The notes beneath the pieces are model-generated. The model worked only from the letters and a program-made list of their open reading frames with translations, did no database searches and was not told where the DNA came from. Below are positions 43,360 to 51,610 of a stretch of DNA of 64,000 bases, piece by piece. A program made the position numbers and the translations under genes. How positions within the stretch are numbered: position 1 is the stretch's first letter; every line of letters starts with the position of its first letter. The stretch comes from [Clostridium] celerecrescens 18A (lineage in GTDB: Bacteria; Bacillota; Clostridia; Lachnospirales; Lachnospiraceae): contig NZ_PGET01000001.1 in the NCBI RefSeq assembly GCF_002797975.1, positions 1,550,001-1,614,000 of the forward strand, written 5' to 3'.

Positions 43360-43388
43360 TTGCAATCCAAGTTTCTTTATGATAAAAT
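43360..43388 (+). promoter_or_regulatory. sigma-A promoter of rplS
   Basis: TTGCAA (43360-43365), 17-base spacer, TAAAAT (43383-43388). It gives rplS a separate transcript with a leader of about 85 bases, where an autoregulatory L19 leader could reside; I could not establish a fold. Confidence 0.65.
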
Positions 43389-43481
43389 GAAAAACGTTGT
43401 GATGAAAAGGCGATGGTCCTCTGTTACGGATTATAAAATGAAGTATTAAGAACATCAAATAATATCAAGGAGGTTCACACA

Positions 43482-43829
43482 ATGAACGAAATTATTAAGA
43501 ATATTGAAGCAGCACAGTTAAAGCAGGAAGTTCCTCAGTTCAACGTTGGCGATACCGTTAAGGTATACAACAAGATCAAAGAGGGTGCCCGCGAAAGAAT
43601 CCAGATTTTTGAAGGAACCGTTATTAAAAGACAGAACGGCGGCGCCAGAGAGACATTTACCGTAAGAAAGAATTCTAACGGCATCGGCGTTGAAAAGACC
43701 TGGCCATTACATTCCCCTTCTGTAGACAACATTGAAGTTGTAAGAAGAGGTAAAGTAAGAAGAGCAAAACTTTACTACTTAAGAGACAGAGTTGGTAAGG
43801 CTGCTAAGGTCAAAGAATCAGTTAAATAA
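43482..43829 (+). CDS. rplS: 50S ribosomal protein bL19
   Basis: 115-residue protein at the 30S-50S interface. Diagnostic stretches are [39 protein letters not shown] and [21 protein letters not shown] very strong AAGGAGG lies upstream of the ATG. It has its own promoter and a terminator before lepB. Confidence 0.97.
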   Translation: MNEIIKNIEAAQLKQEVPQFNVGDTVKVYNKIKEGARERIQIFEGTVIKRQNGGARETFTVRKNSNGIGVEKTWPLHSPSVDNIEVVRRGKVRRAKLYYLRDRVGKAAKVKESVK

Positions 43830-43845
43830 TTCCGGATCAGGTGAG

Positions 43846-43870
43846 GGGGACAATGCAAATTGTCCCTTTC
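43846..43870 (+). terminator. rplS terminator with GCAA tetraloop
   Basis: GGGACAAT (43847-43854), loop GCAA, ATTGTCCC (43859-43866), then TTTC. Compact GNRA-capped stem. Confidence 0.8.
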
Positions 43871-43937
43871 TTGACATGAGTTACTTAATGAAGATAAGCG
43901 AAGCGAACTTCCTTATAATAGATGGGGGGTTTCATAC

Positions 43938-44489
43938 ATGGATTTTTATCACAGTGAAGATAATAATAAGCTCCGGCAAATAGTCAACTGGGTCGTTGAT
44001 ATTGTAGTAGTGATTGCCTTAGCATGGTTTCTGGTATATGCTTATGGAACACAGATTGTGATTGCAGGGCACTCCATGCTTCCTCTTCTCGCTTCGGATG
44101 ATGTGGTTTTGATGGACCGGCTGGCTTATGATTTTGGAAAACCGGATCGGTTTGATGTTGTGGTATTTCAAAGAGAAGATCAGAAAATGAATGTAAAGAG
44201 GGTCATCGGACTGCCAGGGGAAACCGTGCAGGTGAAAAACGATGAAATTTTTGTTGACGGCGAAAAGCTAAAAGAGCCGTCAGGCTCTGGCCGTATCTCT
44301 CTTGCCGGACTTGCGGAAAAGCCGGTCAAGCTTGGAAGCGATGAATATTTTCTGCTGGGTGATAACAGAGACAGCAGCGAGGACAGCCGTTTTGCCAATA
44401 TCGGAAATGTAAGCAGAGGTCAGATCCAGGGCAAGGTATGGTTCCGGATGATGCCTTTTATAAAAATGGAACTAATTCGTTCAAAGTAG
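43938..44489 (+). CDS. lepB: signal peptidase I
   Basis: Membrane serine protease cleaving Sec signal peptides. One N-terminal transmembrane helix (about residues 19-36) precedes the catalytic domain. Catalytic Ser46 is in IAGHSMLP and general-base Lys87 in NVKRVIGLPGE; box E is GDNRDSSEDSR. The length of 183 residues is standard for the Gram-positive type. GGGGGG precedes the ATG. A TTGACA at 43871 has only a weak -10 partner (ATAAGC). rbgA follows 9 bases later. Confidence 0.95.
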   Translation: MDFYHSEDNNKLRQIVNWVVDIVVVIALAWFLVYAYGTQIVIAGHSMLPLLASDDVVLMDRLAYDFGKPDRFDVVVFQREDQKMNVKRVIGLPGETVQVKNDEIFVDGEKLKEPSGSGRISLAGLAEKPVKLGSDEYFLLGDNRDSSEDSRFANIGNVSRGQIQGKVWFRMMPFIKMELIRSK

Positions 44490-44498
44490 AGGAATGTT

Positions 44499-45341
44499 AT
44501 GAATATACAATGGTATCCAGGTCATATGACCAAAGCCAAAAGGGCTATGAAGGAAGATATCAAATTAATTGATTTGATAATAGAACTGGTGGACGCGAGA
44601 GTGCCCTTAAGCAGCCGGAATCCTGATATTGATGAATTAGGAGCCGGAAAGGCACGTATCGTTCTGCTTAATAAATCCGATCTTGCGGATGAACGCTGCA
44701 ACAGCGCCTGGGAGGCTTATTTTGAAGCCAAGGGCTGCCACGTTGTCAAGGTAAATTCCAAGAGCGGGGCTGGATTAAAGCAGATTAACGGTGTAGTTCA
44801 GGAGGCATGCAAGGAGAAAATAGAACGTGACCGCAGAAGAGGAATTTTAAACCGTCCGGTGAGAGCCATGGTGGTTGGAATTCCCAATGTGGGAAAGTCT
44901 ACCTTTATCAATTCCTTTGCAGGAAAAGCATGTGCAAAAACAGGAAACAGACCGGGAGTGACAAAAGGGAATCAATGGATCAGGCTTAATAAGAGCTTAG
45001 AGCTTCTTGATACCCCCGGTATTTTGTGGCCGAAATTTGAGGATCAGCAGGTGGGAATCAGGCTTGCTCTCATTGGATCTGTTAATGATGAGATATTGAA
45101 TAAGGATGAACTGGCAATGGAACTCATCCGTTTCCTGACAAAAAAATATCCCAGAGTTCTATCTGAAAGATATGGAATAGAAACAGAAGATGCCCTTGAG
45201 GCATTAATGCAGGTAGCACAGGCCAGGGCCTGTCTTGCAAAAGGCGGAGAACTGGACCTGGTAAAAGCTTCGAATCTTTTAATCGATGATTTCAGAAGCG
45301 GAAAGCTGGGTCGGATGACTCTGGAACTTCCTGCGCAATAA
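44499..45341 (+). CDS. rbgA: ribosome biogenesis GTPase YlqF/RbgA
   Basis: Circularly permuted GTPase needed for late 50S assembly. G4 LLNKSDLAD precedes G1 GIPNVGKSTFIN (about residue 127) and G3 DTPGILWP. The N-terminus NIQWYPGHMTKAKRAM and the C-terminal ANTAR-like helical region complete the 280 residues. GAGGAATGTT precedes the ATG. It is followed by a strong terminator-like stem, so rnhB downstream may depend on readthrough or another promoter. Confidence 0.96.
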   Translation: MNIQWYPGHMTKAKRAMKEDIKLIDLIIELVDARVPLSSRNPDIDELGAGKARIVLLNKSDLADERCNSAWEAYFEAKGCHVVKVNSKSGAGLKQINGVVQEACKEKIERDRRRGILNRPVRAMVVGIPNVGKSTFINSFAGKACAKTGNRPGVTKGNQWIRLNKSLELLDTPGILWPKFEDQQVGIRLALIGSVNDEILNKDELAMELIRFLTKKYPRVLSERYGIETEDALEALMQVAQARACLAKGGELDLVKASNLLIDDFRSGKLGRMTLELPAQ

Positions 45342-45356
45342 CCAAAATTAAAAGAA

Positions 45357-45396
45357 AGGGTTTTGCTTTTTGGAAAAAGAGCAAGACCCTGTTTTT
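45357..45396 (+). terminator. terminator between rbgA and rnhB
   Basis: A 15-bp stem (45357-45371 with 45376-45390, two G-T pairs) closed by a GGAA tetraloop, followed by GTTTTT. It lies 27 bases before the rnhB start. Confidence 0.85.
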
Positions 45397-45422
45397 CAAT
45401 CAAAACATGGGAGCATAAAGAA

Positions 45423-46073
45423 ATGAGAAAATTAACAGAAGAAAAGCTTCAGGCGGAACAGGAGCGCCTGGAAAAAATGAAAGAGTTTGAACGTCAATAT
45501 GAGGATCATATCCTGGTCTGCGGTATCGATGAGGCTGGACGCGGACCTCTCGCAGGGCCGGTGGTAGCCGGTGCGGTGATCTTGCCCAGGGCTTGCGAAA
45601 TCCTTTTTTTAAATGATTCAAAAAAGCTGTCAGAGAAACGGCGGGAAGCCCTTTTTGAAGAGATTCAGGAAAAAGCCTCCGCTTTTGCAGTCGGAGTGGT
45701 CGGAGCAGACCGGATCGATGAAATAAATATCCTGCAGGCTACCTATGAAGCGATGAGGCTTGCCATAGGCGAATTAGGAGCAGAGCCGGAAGTCTTTTTA
45801 AATGATGCGGTTACGATCCCGGGAATTACCGCTTCCCAGGTTCCTATTATCAAGGGAGATTCAAAGAGCGTGTCAATTGCCGCTGCAAGCATTATGGCAA
45901 AAGTGACCAGGGATCATATGATGGAGGAATATGAAAAATTGTTTCCCGAATATGGTTTTGCAAAGCATAAGGGATATGGAACGGCAGCTCATATTCATGC
46001 TCTAAAGGAATTTGGCCCATGTCCCATTCACAGACGCAGCTTTATCAAGAATTTTGTGGGAGGTTGTATTTGA
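45423..46073 (+). CDS. rnhB: ribonuclease HII
   Basis: Cleaves RNA in RNA-DNA hybrids and single ribonucleotides in DNA. Active-site carboxylates are visible in CGIDEAGRGPLAGPVVAGA (Asp-Glu) and in the later NDAVTIPG and KVTRDHMM regions; NDSKKLSEKRRE is diagnostic. The start is placed at 45423 (MRKLTEEKLQ), since an upstream in-frame TTG at 45363 lies inside the terminator stem. About 216 residues. The stop overlaps the yraN TTG start. Confidence 0.94.
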   Translation: MRKLTEEKLQAEQERLEKMKEFERQYEDHILVCGIDEAGRGPLAGPVVAGAVILPRACEILFLNDSKKLSEKRREALFEEIQEKASAFAVGVVGADRIDEINILQATYEAMRLAIGELGAEPEVFLNDAVTIPGITASQVPIIKGDSKSVSIAAASIMAKVTRDHMMEEYEKLFPEYGFAKHKGYGTAAHIHALKEFGPCPIHRRSFIKNFVGGCI

Positions 46074-46414
46074 AGAACAATCGGGAGATTGGAAATGAAT
46101 TTGAAGATGCGGCCGCCGCATATCTGGAAAGTAAAGGATATGTTATATTAGAACGGAATTTTGGAGACCGTAAGGGAGAAATTGATATTATCGCAAAGGA
46201 TGGAAAGGAACTCGTCTTTATTGAGGTAAAGTACCGGCGGAATCTGGAAAAAGGAGATCCGGCGGAAGCAGTCCATTTTTCGAAGCAGAGGAAAATCAGG
46301 GATGCTGCCAAAAGATATTTGTACCGGTGCCATCTGGGAGAGGACATTCCCTGCCGGTTTGATGTGGTGGCTATCCTGGGACAGGAAATCCGGCTGATTA
46401 AAGACGCATTTTAA
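46070..46414 (+). CDS. yraN: YraN family protein (UPF0102, endonuclease-like)
   Basis: About 114 residues with a Holliday-junction-resolvase-like PD-(D/E)XK fold: GNEFEDAAAAYLESKGY, GEIDIIAKDG and LVFIEVKYR carry the candidate active-site Asp, Glu and Lys. The function is not established. The TTG at 46070 is the likely start because GGGAGG lies 6 bases upstream and it overlaps the rnhB stop (TTGA). An ATG at 46019 would add 17 residues translated from within rnhB. Confidence 0.85.
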   Translation: MKNNREIGNEFEDAAAAYLESKGYVILERNFGDRKGEIDIIAKDGKELVFIEVKYRRNLEKGDPAEAVHFSKQRKIRDAAKRYLYRCHLGEDIPCRFDVVAILGQEIRLIKDAF

Positions 46415-46425
46415 ACAAAGGTGTG

Positions 46426-47295
46426 ATGGAAGATATGTGGAAGCGAAAAGCTAGTGTTACAGGAATGGATTATAAGACAGTGGAAAAGGTACCTTATTTG
46501 TCCTTCCCTGTTTTAGAAAGAACTGGGTTAGTGAAGCAGGGGTTTTCAACAAAACTGGGTGGCGTCAGCCAGGGTAAGTTTGCTACTATGAATTTTACAT
46601 TTACCAGAGGAGATAATCGGTCGCATGTTTTGGAAAACTACCATAGGATGGGAAAGGCCCTGGGAGTCGATGTGGAGCGGATGGTTTTATCCTATCAAAC
46701 CCATACCACCAATGTACGGCTGGTAACAGAAGAGGATGCGGGGAAGGGAATCGTAAAGGAACGGGATTATGAGGATGTGGATGGATTGATCACCAATATT
46801 CCTGGAATTACCCTGGTCACCTTTTATGCAGATTGCGTGCCCCTTTATTTTCTGGATCCAATCCATCAGGCCATTGGGCTGAGCCACTCCGGCTGGAGAG
46901 GAACCGTGAAACGTATGGGGGAAGTTACGGTTAAGAAAATGGAGGAAGCCTTTGGAACGAAGGCAGAGGATGTGATCGCCTGCATCGGCCCCAGCATTTG
47001 TAAGGAATGTTATGAGGTGGGAATCGAAGTGGCCCAGGAGTTTATGAAAGGGTTCGATAAAAAGCATTGGGGCGATATCTTATCTGAAAAGACAGATGGA
47101 AAATATTTGCTGGATCTTTGGCGGGCGAATGAAATTGTGCTGCTGGAATCAGGGATAAAGCAGGAAAACATACAGGTTACGGATATCTGCACCCATTGTA
47201 ATTCCGATCTTTTATTTTCCCACCGGACGACCGGGAATGAGAGAGGGAATCTGGCGGCATTTCTAGGGATTGCAGAAAAGACCAAAGGTATATGA
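46426..47295 (+). CDS. pgeF: peptidoglycan editing factor PgeF / multicopper polyphenol-oxidase-like (YfiH/YlmD)
   Basis: Laccase-domain protein of about 290 residues. PgeF corrects misincorporated serine in wall precursors in E. coli; relatives act on purine nucleosides. Zinc/active-site residues appear in QTHTTNV, FYADCVPLYF, HSGWRGTVKRMG and CTHCNSDLLFSHR. The ATG at 46426 is chosen (AAAGGTG upstream); a GTG at 46423 and an ATG at 46435 are also in frame. It ends the SRP/ribosome string with a strong terminator. Confidence 0.88.
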   Translation: MEDMWKRKASVTGMDYKTVEKVPYLSFPVLERTGLVKQGFSTKLGGVSQGKFATMNFTFTRGDNRSHVLENYHRMGKALGVDVERMVLSYQTHTTNVRLVTEEDAGKGIVKERDYEDVDGLITNIPGITLVTFYADCVPLYFLDPIHQAIGLSHSGWRGTVKRMGEVTVKKMEEAFGTKAEDVIACIGPSICKECYEVGIEVAQEFMKGFDKKHWGDILSEKTDGKYLLDLWRANEIVLLESGIKQENIQVTDICTHCNSDLLFSHRTTGNERGNLAAFLGIAEKTKGI

Positions 47296-47326
47296 TACAC
47301 TTGATTGTTTATCATTCATAAGTTCA

Positions 47327-47366
47327 AAAAAGTGAGATGCTGCAAAACAGCAGCATCTCACTTTTT
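47327..47366. terminator. strong bidirectional terminator between pgeF and prs
   Basis: A perfect 17-bp stem AAAAAGTGAGATGCTGC with its complement, loop AAAACA-type 6 bases, U-runs possible on both strands. Confidence 0.9.
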
Positions 47367-47409
47367 GGTTAAAATGAAGAGGAACCTTACACCCTTTTGC
47401 GTTTACATA

Positions 47410-47432
47410 TGCAGGGTATATTCTTATGCCCG
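47410..47432 (+). repeat. degenerate half copy of the 52-bp repeat at the prs 3' end
   Basis: TGCAGGGTATATTCTTATGC followed by CCG resembles the left half of the repeat (TGCGGGTATACCTTTATGCC). It overlaps the prs stop codon (47424-47426) and lacks the purine-rich tail. Confidence 0.5.
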
Positions 47433-48602
47433 ATATTTTTTTAACAAATTCTGGATTTTCTCTGTAGAAGAAAGGGCTGTACTTATGGGCACATCATGAT
47501 TTAAAGAATTAACAATTGCCGCAATGTATTTACTGATATCTGCTTCTACATACCATTCCCTTTCCAGCAATTCCATGGGACGGTAATTTAAATTTGTTGT
47601 AACCACACAGTCTATATAGCCCCGACTGTAATAGTCGTCAAATTTAGCCAGTCCGTTGGTGAACAGGCCAAAGGTACAGCAAACGATTACCTTATCTGCT
47701 TTCCGCTCTTTTAATTCCTTAGCCGTATCCAGCATGCTCTCCCCGGAAGAGATCATATCGTCTACGATTAACACTGTCTTACCTTCTACGGAGGCACCTA
47801 AGAATTCATGGGCGACAATCGGGTTCCGTCCATCGATTACTTTGGAGTAATCCCGCCTCTTATAAAACATACCCATATCCACGCTTAAGTTGTTTGCAAG
47901 GTATACGGCACGGTCCATGGCACCCTCATCCGGACTGATTACCATTAAATGCTCTTTATCAATCTTTAAATCCGGACACTTCCTCAATACTGCCTTGACA
48001 AACTGGTAAGTGGGCATGAAATTGTCAAATCCATTTAACGGGATGGCATTTTGGACCCTGGGATCGTGGGCGTCAAAGGTAATGATGTTGCTGACTCCCA
48101 TATGTACCAGTTCTTCCAAAGCCATGGCGCAGTCTAAAGATTCCCGTTTGGTTCTCTTATGCTGGCGGCTCTCATATAAAAACGGCATGATAACACATAC
48201 CCTATGAGCCGTTGCGCTGCAGGCGCCAATAATTCTTTTTAAATCCTGAAAATGATCATCAGGAGACATGTGGTTGGTATAACCATTGACGGTATAGGTT
48301 ATGCTGTTATTGGTGACGTCTGCCATCACAAATACGTCCGTACCCCGGACGGATTCCCTGATAATGCCTTTCGCTTCTCCGCTTCCAAAACGCGGGCATT
48401 CGCATTTGAGAAGATAGGAATCCACATCATATCCGCGATAGTGAAGATCAGCTTTTCGGCGTATAAGCTCCTGGATATCATTTCTGCGGAAACCTACGAT
48501 GTGGTCGTTTACTTTCCCGGCCAATTCCCGGCAGCTTTCCAGCGCTGCAATCTTTAGGGAAGCAACAGGTAGCTGGTCGTTAAATACATAATCATTTGCC
48601 AT
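47424..48602 (-). CDS. prs: ribose-phosphate pyrophosphokinase, long atypical form
   Basis: Makes PRPP from ribose 5-phosphate and ATP for nucleotide, histidine and tryptophan synthesis. PRPP-binding loop DDMISSGESMLDTAKEL and ISPDEGAMDRAVYLA mark the phosphoribosyltransferase fold. The protein is about 392 residues, longer than the usual 310-320, and the canonical metal/ATP motifs are altered (FDAHDPRVQNAIPL instead of the DLHxxQIQGFF type). The start at 48602 follows GGAGG 9 bases upstream; an in-frame codon at 48629 lacks a site. It is divergent from the DUF512 gene. The ordinary function is inferred, and a paralogue elsewhere is possible. Confidence 0.85.
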   Translation of the reverse strand: MANDYVFNDQLPVASLKIAALESCRELAGKVNDHIVGFRRNDIQELIRRKADLHYRGYDVDSYLLKCECPRFGSGEAKGIIRESVRGTDVFVMADVTNNSITYTVNGYTNHMSPDDHFQDLKRIIGACSATAHRVCVIMPFLYESRQHKRTKRESLDCAMALEELVHMGVSNIITFDAHDPRVQNAIPLNGFDNFMPTYQFVKAVLRKCPDLKIDKEHLMVISPDEGAMDRAVYLANNLSVDMGMFYKRRDYSKVIDGRNPIVAHEFLGASVEGKTVLIVDDMISSGESMLDTAKELKERKADKVIVCCTFGLFTNGLAKFDDYYSRGYIDCVVTTNLNYRPMELLEREWYVEADISKYIAAIVNSLNHDVPISTALSSTEKIQNLLKKYRA

Positions 48603-48669
48603 GACAAAGATTCCTCCATAATAAATCAACAGCCAGTCGTAAGACTGCCTGCTTTTAATCTTACACCCT

Positions 48670-48699
48670 TTTATACCATTGAATGACAGAATGCGTCAA
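48670..48699 (-). promoter_or_regulatory. sigma-A promoter of prs
   Basis: On the minus strand TTGACG (48699-48694), 18-base spacer, TATAAA (48675-48670). Confidence 0.65.
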
Positions 48700-48742
48700 T
48701 AGCTTCGGTCGTATTTCCAGGAAAAAAACAAAAAAGGCTTCC

Positions 48743-48771
48743 TTTACAAAGAGTGACAATCTTGTTATGAT
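48743..48771 (+). promoter_or_regulatory. sigma-A promoter of the DUF512-der operon
   Basis: TTTACA (48743-48748), 17-base spacer, TATGAT (48766-48771). The transcript start near 48778 rules out the in-frame ATG at 48774 as translation start. Confidence 0.8.
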
Positions 48772-48803
48772 ATATGGGACAGCTACAGAAAGGTAAAATT
48801 AAG

Positions 48804-50177
48804 ATGAGCAAAAGAGGACATATCATAAAAGAAGTTGATTCCGGCTCTATAGCAGATCAGCTGGAACTGGAGCCAGGGGATACGGTCCTGTCCATAGATG
48901 GTCATGAACTGGAAGATATTTTTGATTATGAGTATTACATTAACAGCGAGTCCATTCTCATGACCGTAAAAAAGAAAGATGGGGAAGAATGGGAGCTGGA
49001 AATAGAAAACCAATACGAGGATCTGGGGATTACCTTTGAAAACGGACTCATGAGTGAATACAGATCCTGCCGGAATAAATGTATTTTCTGCTTTATAGAC
49101 CAGATGCCCCCTGGAATGAGAGAGACCCTGTATTTTAAGGATGACGATTCCAGGCTTTCCTTTTTACAGGGAAACTACGTGACACTGACCAACATGAGCG
49201 ATCATGACATTGACCGTATCATAAAGTTTAAACTGGCACCGATCAACATTTCCGTTCACACCACCAATCCCACATTAAGGTGTGAAATGCTTCACAACCG
49301 GTTTGCAGGCCAAGCGCTGGATAAGATCAGGAGGCTCTATGAGGCAGGGATCCCCATGAACGGACAGATCGTGCTGTGTAAGGGCATCAATGACGGAAAT
49401 GAGCTGGAGAGGACTATAGAGGATTTATCAAAATACCTCCCATATATGGAGAGCGTATCCGCAGTCCCTGTTGGAATGTCAAAATACCGGGATGGCCTGT
49501 ATCCTTTACAGCCCTTTACGGCTGATGATGCAAAAGAGATCGTGGAGATCATCGGACGATGGCAGAAAAAGCTTTATAAAGCCCATGGAACCCATTTCAT
49601 TCATGCCAGTGACGAACTTTATATCCTGGCGGGAGTGCCTTTTCCGGAAGAGAGCCATTACGACGGATATATTCAGCTGGAAAACGGCGTAGGCATGCTG
49701 CGGCTTTTGGATGAGGAGATTAAGGCCGCTCTGGAAACCATGGAGAATGACCATAAATCTGAAGAGATTTCAATCGCAACAGGCAGGCTTGCTGCCCCTT
49801 ATATTGAGAAACATGCAAGACTGGTACAGGAAAAATTTCCCGGGCGGATCATTCACGTTTATCCTATTACCAATGTCTTTTTCGGGGAGCAGATCACAGT
49901 GGCAGGTTTAATCACCGGCCAGGATTTAATCGGACAGCTTAAGGGACAAGCAATGGGCAGAAGGTTATTGCTTCCTGAATGTATGTTCCGAAGCGGAGAA
50001 GAGGTATTTCTTGATGACCTGACCCGTCAGGATGTACAAAATGCTTTACAAGTACAGGTAGATATTGTAAAATCAAGCGGTCAGGATTTTGTACAGGCAG
50101 TTCTTATGCCGGTAGAAGAGCGCGAAGTTTCTTATGAAGGATATGAATTAAACAACCTTACGGGAATACCCTCATAA
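48804..50177 (+). CDS. DUF512 family protein: PDZ domain plus radical-SAM-type FeS protein
   Basis: 457 residues. Residues 1-65 form a PDZ-like domain (VDSGSIADQLELEPGDTVLS). A CX3CX2C cluster motif follows at Cys89, Cys93 and Cys96 (SCRNKCIFCFIDQMPPGM), the signature of radical SAM iron-sulfur proteins. The C-terminal DUF512 region begins around residue 280. The family (including TIGR03279-type proteins, as recalled) has no established substrate. The position directly upstream of der, plsY and gpsA hints at a role tied to ribosome assembly or membrane lipid synthesis; this is inference. The start is chosen from promoter position and AGAAAGG. Confidence 0.85.
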   Translation: MSKRGHIIKEVDSGSIADQLELEPGDTVLSIDGHELEDIFDYEYYINSESILMTVKKKDGEEWELEIENQYEDLGITFENGLMSEYRSCRNKCIFCFIDQMPPGMRETLYFKDDDSRLSFLQGNYVTLTNMSDHDIDRIIKFKLAPINISVHTTNPTLRCEMLHNRFAGQALDKIRRLYEAGIPMNGQIVLCKGINDGNELERTIEDLSKYLPYMESVSAVPVGMSKYRDGLYPLQPFTADDAKEIVEIIGRWQKKLYKAHGTHFIHASDELYILAGVPFPEESHYDGYIQLENGVGMLRLLDEEIKAALETMENDHKSEEISIATGRLAAPYIEKHARLVQEKFPGRIIHVYPITNVFFGEQITVAGLITGQDLIGQLKGQAMGRRLLLPECMFRSGEEVFLDDLTRQDVQNALQVQVDIVKSSGQDFVQAVLMPVEEREVSYEGYELNNLTGIPS

Positions 50178-50180
50178 CCG

Positions 50181-50280
50181 GAACATCGGGCAGGAAAGGG
50201 GAAATACCCTGCGGGTATCCCTTTATGCAAGAACCTTTATGTCCCAAAAACATGGACAACAAGAAGAAAGGAAATAACAT
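50181..50280 (+). repeat. one and a half copies of the 52-bp repeat upstream of der
   Basis: A right-half piece (GAACATCGGGCAGGAAAGGG, GAAA) is followed by a full copy starting ACCCTGCGGGT. The full copy carries a 14-base insertion that duplicates CCTTTATG. Its second hairpin reads TGTCC/GGACA, a compensatory change from TGCCC/GGGCA. The AAGAAAGG tail precedes the der ATG by 6-7 bases. The internal ATG (50240) encodes MSQKHGQQEERK and stops 4 bases before der. Confidence 0.85.
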
Positions 50281-51606
50281 ATGAGTAAACCAGTAGTTGC
50301 CATCGTAGGCCGCCCCAATGTGGGAAAGTCTACGTTGTTTAATGTTTTAGCCGGTGAGACCATTTCTATTGTAAAGGACACACCAGGCGTTACCAGGGAC
50401 CGGATCTATGCAGACTGCACCTGGCTGGATATGAATTTTACACTGATTGATACAGGGGGTATTGAGCCGGACAGCAGCGACATTATCTTATCCCAGATGA
50501 GGGAGCAGGCGGAGATCGCCATTGCCACTGCAGATGTTATCATATTTATCGTGGATGTCCGTCAGGGACTTGTTGATTCGGATTCCAAGGTCGCAGATAT
50601 GCTTCGGAAATCCAAAAAGCCCATCGTCCTTGCTGTCAATAAAGTGGACAGCTTCCAGAAGTTCGGGAATGATGTATACGAGTTCTATAACCTAGGAATC
50701 GGGGATCCGGTCCCTGTTTCTGCTGCTTCCAGACTGGGCCTTGGAGATCTTCTTGATGAGGTGGCAAAGCATTTTGGCGCCTTTGATACAGAGGAAGAAG
50801 AGGATGACAGGCCGAGAATTGCAATTGTGGGAAAGCCAAACGTAGGCAAATCTTCTATTATAAATCAGCTTCTGGGAGAAAACCGGGTCATTGTTTCCAA
50901 TATTGCAGGCACTACCAGGGATGCGGTGGATACGGAGATCGTTCATAATGGCACGGAATATGTGTTCATTGATACAGCTGGTCTGAGACGGAAGAGTAAG
51001 ATCAAAGAGGAACTGGAGCGCTACAGCATCATCCGTACCGTTACGGCAGTTGAACGTGCCGATGTTGTGGTAGTGGTCATTGACGCGGAAGAAGGCGTAA
51101 CCGAACAGGATGCAAAAATTGCGGGTATTGCCCATGATCGTGGAAAGGGCATCGTTGTTGCGGTCAACAAATGGGATGCCATTGAAAAGAACGATAAGAC
51201 CATCTATGAATATACAAACAAGATCAAGAATACTTTATCCTTTATGCCTTATGCAGAATACTTATTTATCTCTGCAAAAACCGGCCAAAGAATGAATAAG
51301 CTGTTCGAGGTGATTGATATGGTTCGGGAGAACCAGACTCTTCGGGTAGCTACCGGAGTTCTAAATGAAATCATGTCAGAAGCCGTGGCACTTCAGCAGC
51401 CCCCGTCCGATAAGGGCAAGCGGTTAAGACTATATTATATCACCCAGGTTGCTGTAAAGCCTCCGACTTTTGTAATCTTTGTAAACGACAAGGAATTGAC
51501 TCACTTTTCCTATACCAGATATTTAGAGAATAAGATCCGGGAAGCATTCGGTTTTAAGGGAACCTCCCTTAAGTTTATATACAGAGAAAGAAGCGGAAAG
51601 GAATAA
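50281..51606 (+). CDS. der: ribosome biogenesis GTPase Der (EngA)
   Basis: Double-GTPase essential for 50S maturation. First G domain: [14 protein letters not shown] (about residue 9), DTGGIEP, NKVD. Second: [15 protein letters not shown] (about residue 183), [14 protein letters not shown]. The C-terminal KH-like domain spans about 350-441. The length of 441 residues is standard. The ribosome binding site comes from the repeat copy just upstream. plsY follows 4 bases later. Confidence 0.97.
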   Translation: MSKPVVAIVGRPNVGKSTLFNVLAGETISIVKDTPGVTRDRIYADCTWLDMNFTLIDTGGIEPDSSDIILSQMREQAEIAIATADVIIFIVDVRQGLVDSDSKVADMLRKSKKPIVLAVNKVDSFQKFGNDVYEFYNLGIGDPVPVSAASRLGLGDLLDEVAKHFGAFDTEEEEDDRPRIAIVGKPNVGKSSIINQLLGENRVIVSNIAGTTRDAVDTEIVHNGTEYVFIDTAGLRRKSKIKEELERYSIIRTVTAVERADVVVVVIDAEEGVTEQDAKIAGIAHDRGKGIVVAVNKWDAIEKNDKTIYEYTNKIKNTLSFMPYAEYLFISAKTGQRMNKLFEVIDMVRENQTLRVATGVLNEIMSEAVALQQPPSDKGKRLRLYYITQVAVKPPTFVIFVNDKELTHFSYTRYLENKIREAFGFKGTSLKFIYRERSGKE

Positions 51607-51610
51607 TCGT

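Noticed and set aside
43871..43899. lepB promoter TTGACA with ATAAGC
   Set aside because: The -35 is perfect but the -10 matches poorly; a TATAAT further downstream has no -35 at proper spacing. Not called as a feature.
45400..45422. rnhB leader as a further 52-bp repeat copy
   Set aside because: AACATGGGAGCATAAAGAAATGA shows only weak resemblance to the right half and is too short to call.
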